This document shows, in pieces, positions 62,586-64,000 of a stretch of 64,000 bases of DNA. The notes beneath the pieces were generated by a model. That model made no database searches. It was not told the DNA's origin and was given only the letters and a program-made list of their open reading frames with translations. A program made the translations under genes and the position numbers. Each line of letters begins with the position of its first letter. The first letter of the stretch is position 1. Source of the stretch: Geopseudomonas sagittaria (GTDB lineage Bacteria > Pseudomonadota > Gammaproteobacteria > Pseudomonadales > Pseudomonadaceae); NCBI RefSeq assembly GCF_900115715.1, contig NZ_FOXM01000014.1, positions 1-64,000 on the forward strand. Reading direction: 5' to 3'.

Positions 62586-63218
62586 ATGACAGCTCCCAGC
62601 CCCCAGCCGCGCCGCGGCCGCCCGCCCAAGGTCGACCGCGACAACCGTGAGACCCGCGAGGCGCTGCTGCATTGCGGCATGCGCCTGCTCACCGAGCAGG
62701 GCTTCCTGGTCACCGGCATCGACGCGGTGCTCAAGCAGGTCGGCGTGCCCAAGGGCTCCTTCTACCACTACTTCGCCAGCAAGGAGGCCTTCGGCCGCGC
62801 CGTGCTGGAGCGCTACGCCGACTACTTCGCCGCCAAACTGGATCGCTGGCTGCTCGATCCGAGCCGCCCGCCGCTGGCGCGCCTGCAGGACTTCGTCGCC
62901 GACGCCTGCGCCGGCATGGCCCGCCACGGCTACCGGCGCGGCTGCCTGGTCGGCAACCTCGGCCAGGAGGTGACCCAGCTGCCGGCAGGCTTTCGCGAGC
63001 AGCTGGAGGAAGTGCTGTGCGACTGGCAGACGCGCCTGGCTGCCTGCCTGCGCGCCGCCCAGCAAGACGGCAGCCTGGCGGCGACGGTGGACTGCGACGA
63101 GCTGGCGGCGTTCTTCTGGATCGGCTGGGAAGGCGCCGTGCTGCGCGCCCGCCTGGTGCAGAGCGATGTGCCGCTGCAGACCTTCATCCGCGGTTTTCTC
63201 GCCCTGCTGCCGCGCTGA
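62586..63218 (+). CDS. TetR/AcrR-family regulator, AcuR-like
   Basis: A 210-residue TetR regulator with an HTH at about 30-70 (EQGFLVTGIDAVLKQVGVPK, GSFYHYFASKEAFGRAVL) and a C-terminal ligand domain (LARLQDFVADACAGM, GCLVGNLGQEV). Its pairing with the acryloyl-CoA reductase gene matches AcuR-acuI, where AcuR responds to acrylate. ATG 62586 begins almost at the predicted transcription start. A near-identical operator precedes both this gene and acuI, supporting autoregulation and repression of acuI. Confidence 0.87.
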   Translation: MTAPSPQPRRGRPPKVDRDNRETREALLHCGMRLLTEQGFLVTGIDAVLKQVGVPKGSFYHYFASKEAFGRAVLERYADYFAAKLDRWLLDPSRPPLARLQDFVADACAGMARHGYRRGCLVGNLGQEVTQLPAGFREQLEEVLCDWQTRLAACLRAAQQDGSLAATVDCDELAAFFWIGWEGAVLRARLVQSDVPLQTFIRGFLALLPR

Positions 63219-63236
63219 TTTTTTTCGACCCTTTTC

Positions 63237-63251
63237 TAGACGATCGGTCCA
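63237..63251. promoter_or_regulatory. TetR operator upstream of acuI
   Basis: TAGACGATCGGTCCA (63237-63251) shares AGAC-N5-GTC with the 62561-62573 site, and AATA follows both. It lies 48 bp upstream of acuI. Confidence 0.7.
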
Positions 63252-63298
63252 ATAAGCCCGATCCCCTGACAACCGCCCCAAGACAACCGAGGTGATCC

Positions 63299-64000
63299 AT
63301 GTTCCGCGCCATCCTGATAGAGAAAGACGACCACGGTTACCGCGCCGGCGTGCAGGAGCTCGACGAGGCCCGCCTGCCCGAAGGCGACGTGCGGGTGCGC
63401 GTCAGCCACAGCACACTGAACTACAAAGACGCCCTGGCGATCACCGGCAAGGGCCCGGTGGTGCGCCAGTTCCCCATGGTGCCCGGCATCGACCTGGCCG
63501 GCATCGTCGAAGAGAGCAGCCATCCGGACTACCAGCCGGGCGATGCGGTACTGCTCAACGGCTGGGGCGTGGGCGAGAGTCACTGGGGCGGCCTGGCCCA
63601 GCAGGCGCGCCTCAACGGCGACTGGCTGATCCCGCTGCCACAGGGCTTTTCCGCCGCCGAGGCGATGGCCATCGGCACCGCCGGCTATACCGCGATGCTC
63701 TCGGTACTGGCCCTGGAGCGCAATGGCGTGACTCCCGAGCGGGGCGAGGTGCTGGTCACCGGCGCCAACGGCGGCGTCGGCAGCTTCGCCATCGCCCTGC
63801 TGGCGAAACTCGGCTACCGGGTGTTGGCCTCGACCGGCCGCCCCGAAGAAGCCGACTACCTGAAGAGTCTCGGCGCCACCGAGATCATCGATCGCGCCAC
63901 GCTGTCCGAGCCGGGCCGCCCGCTGGGCCGCGAGCGCTGGGCTGGGGCGATCGACTCGGTGGGCAGCCACACCCTGGCCAACGTCTGCGCGTCCACCCGC
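63299..64000 (+). CDS. acuI: Acryloyl-CoA reductase (NADPH), partial at window end
   Basis: The first 234 codons of an MDR-superfamily reductase, cut by the end of the window. [29 protein letters not shown] and NADPH-motif [19 protein letters not shown] match AcuI/YhdH proteins, which reduce acryloyl-CoA to propionyl-CoA and detoxify acrylate. GAGGTGATCC precedes ATG 63299. It is controlled with the AcuR-like gene through the operator at 63237-63251. The YhdH label and AcuI overlap; the TetR neighbour favours AcuI. Confidence 0.9.
   Translation, partial: MFRAILIEKDDHGYRAGVQELDEARLPEGDVRVRVSHSTLNYKDALAITGKGPVVRQFPMVPGIDLAGIVEESSHPDYQPGDAVLLNGWGVGESHWGGLAQQARLNGDWLIPLPQGFSAAEAMAIGTAGYTAMLSVLALERNGVTPERGEVLVTGANGGVGSFAIALLAKLGYRVLASTGRPEEADYLKSLGATEIIDRATLSEPGRPLGRERWAGAIDSVGSHTLANVCASTR

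Overview
The window is a stretch of high-GC gammaproteobacterial chromosome that looks like Pseudomonas sensu lato (including Stutzerimonas-like lineages). The basis is the gene content and order recalled from Pseudomonas chromosomes: divergent trpI-trpBA, LysR-aspA, an SMI1-like gene / Tim44 / uvrD / GGDEF-EAL / trhP block, and a pycR-pycA-pycB block with a zwf/hexR pair beside it. GTG and TTG starts, strong C/G third-position bias and REP-type repeats fit. The species was not determined.

Layout. 0-1.7 kb: a lower-GC standalone PD-(D/E)XK endonuclease-like gene and a decayed scrap of a LysR gene. 1.7-13.5 kb: nitrogen scavenging genes, namely codB-pucR-codA behind a candidate sigma-54 promoter, LysR/aspA, an XRE regulator with an AGCS amino-acid symporter, a periplasmic binding protein, type I asparaginase and glutaminase; four of these enzymes release ammonia. 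13.7-19.2 kb: two paralogous small lipoproteins flanking dodecin and a metallo-aminopeptidase-like lipoprotein, then trpI and trpBA. 19.25-22.5 kb: a markedly AT-richer three-gene cassette (HEPN-like small protein, ParA/MinD-like ATPase with a KGGVGRS P-loop, and a second P-loop ATPase), a good candidate for a poorly described defence or stress system. 22.5-24.7 kb: REP-like repeats, a hypothetical gene, yjbQ and a HI1419/HI1420-type toxin-antitoxin pair.

24.65-32.5 kb: CAP-domain lipoprotein, rRNA-methyltransferase-like protein, FRG-domain protein, FUSC-family membrane protein, EamA transporter, a rhodanese-ankyrin fusion with a SagB-type oxidoreductase, and an SMI1/KNR4 protein. 32.6-41.8 kb: Tim44-like protein, TRAP-type binding protein, uvrD, a GGDEF-EAL protein with a degenerate GGDEF motif, trhP and endonuclease I. 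41.9-48.7 kb: YdcH-like protein, alcohol dehydrogenase family protein, a three-gene phospholipid cassette (CDP-alcohol transferase, acyltransferase, CdsA-like), and a cation antiporter overlapping a tandem universal stress protein.

48.7-53.4 kb: complete ectoine/5-hydroxyectoine operon ectABCD-ask on the minus strand, giving osmoprotection. 53.9-56.4 kb: zwf and divergent hexR around a perfect HexR-type palindrome. 56.5-63.2 kb: small protein, pycR, two-subunit pyruvate carboxylase (pycA, pycB), then an SbtA-like bicarbonate transporter with its PII-like partner SbtB, which could feed bicarbonate to the carboxylase. 62.6-64.0 kb: an AcuR-like TetR regulator and acuI (cut by the window end), each preceded by the same candidate operator. 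No rRNA, tRNA, CRISPR, transposase or prophage structural gene was seen.
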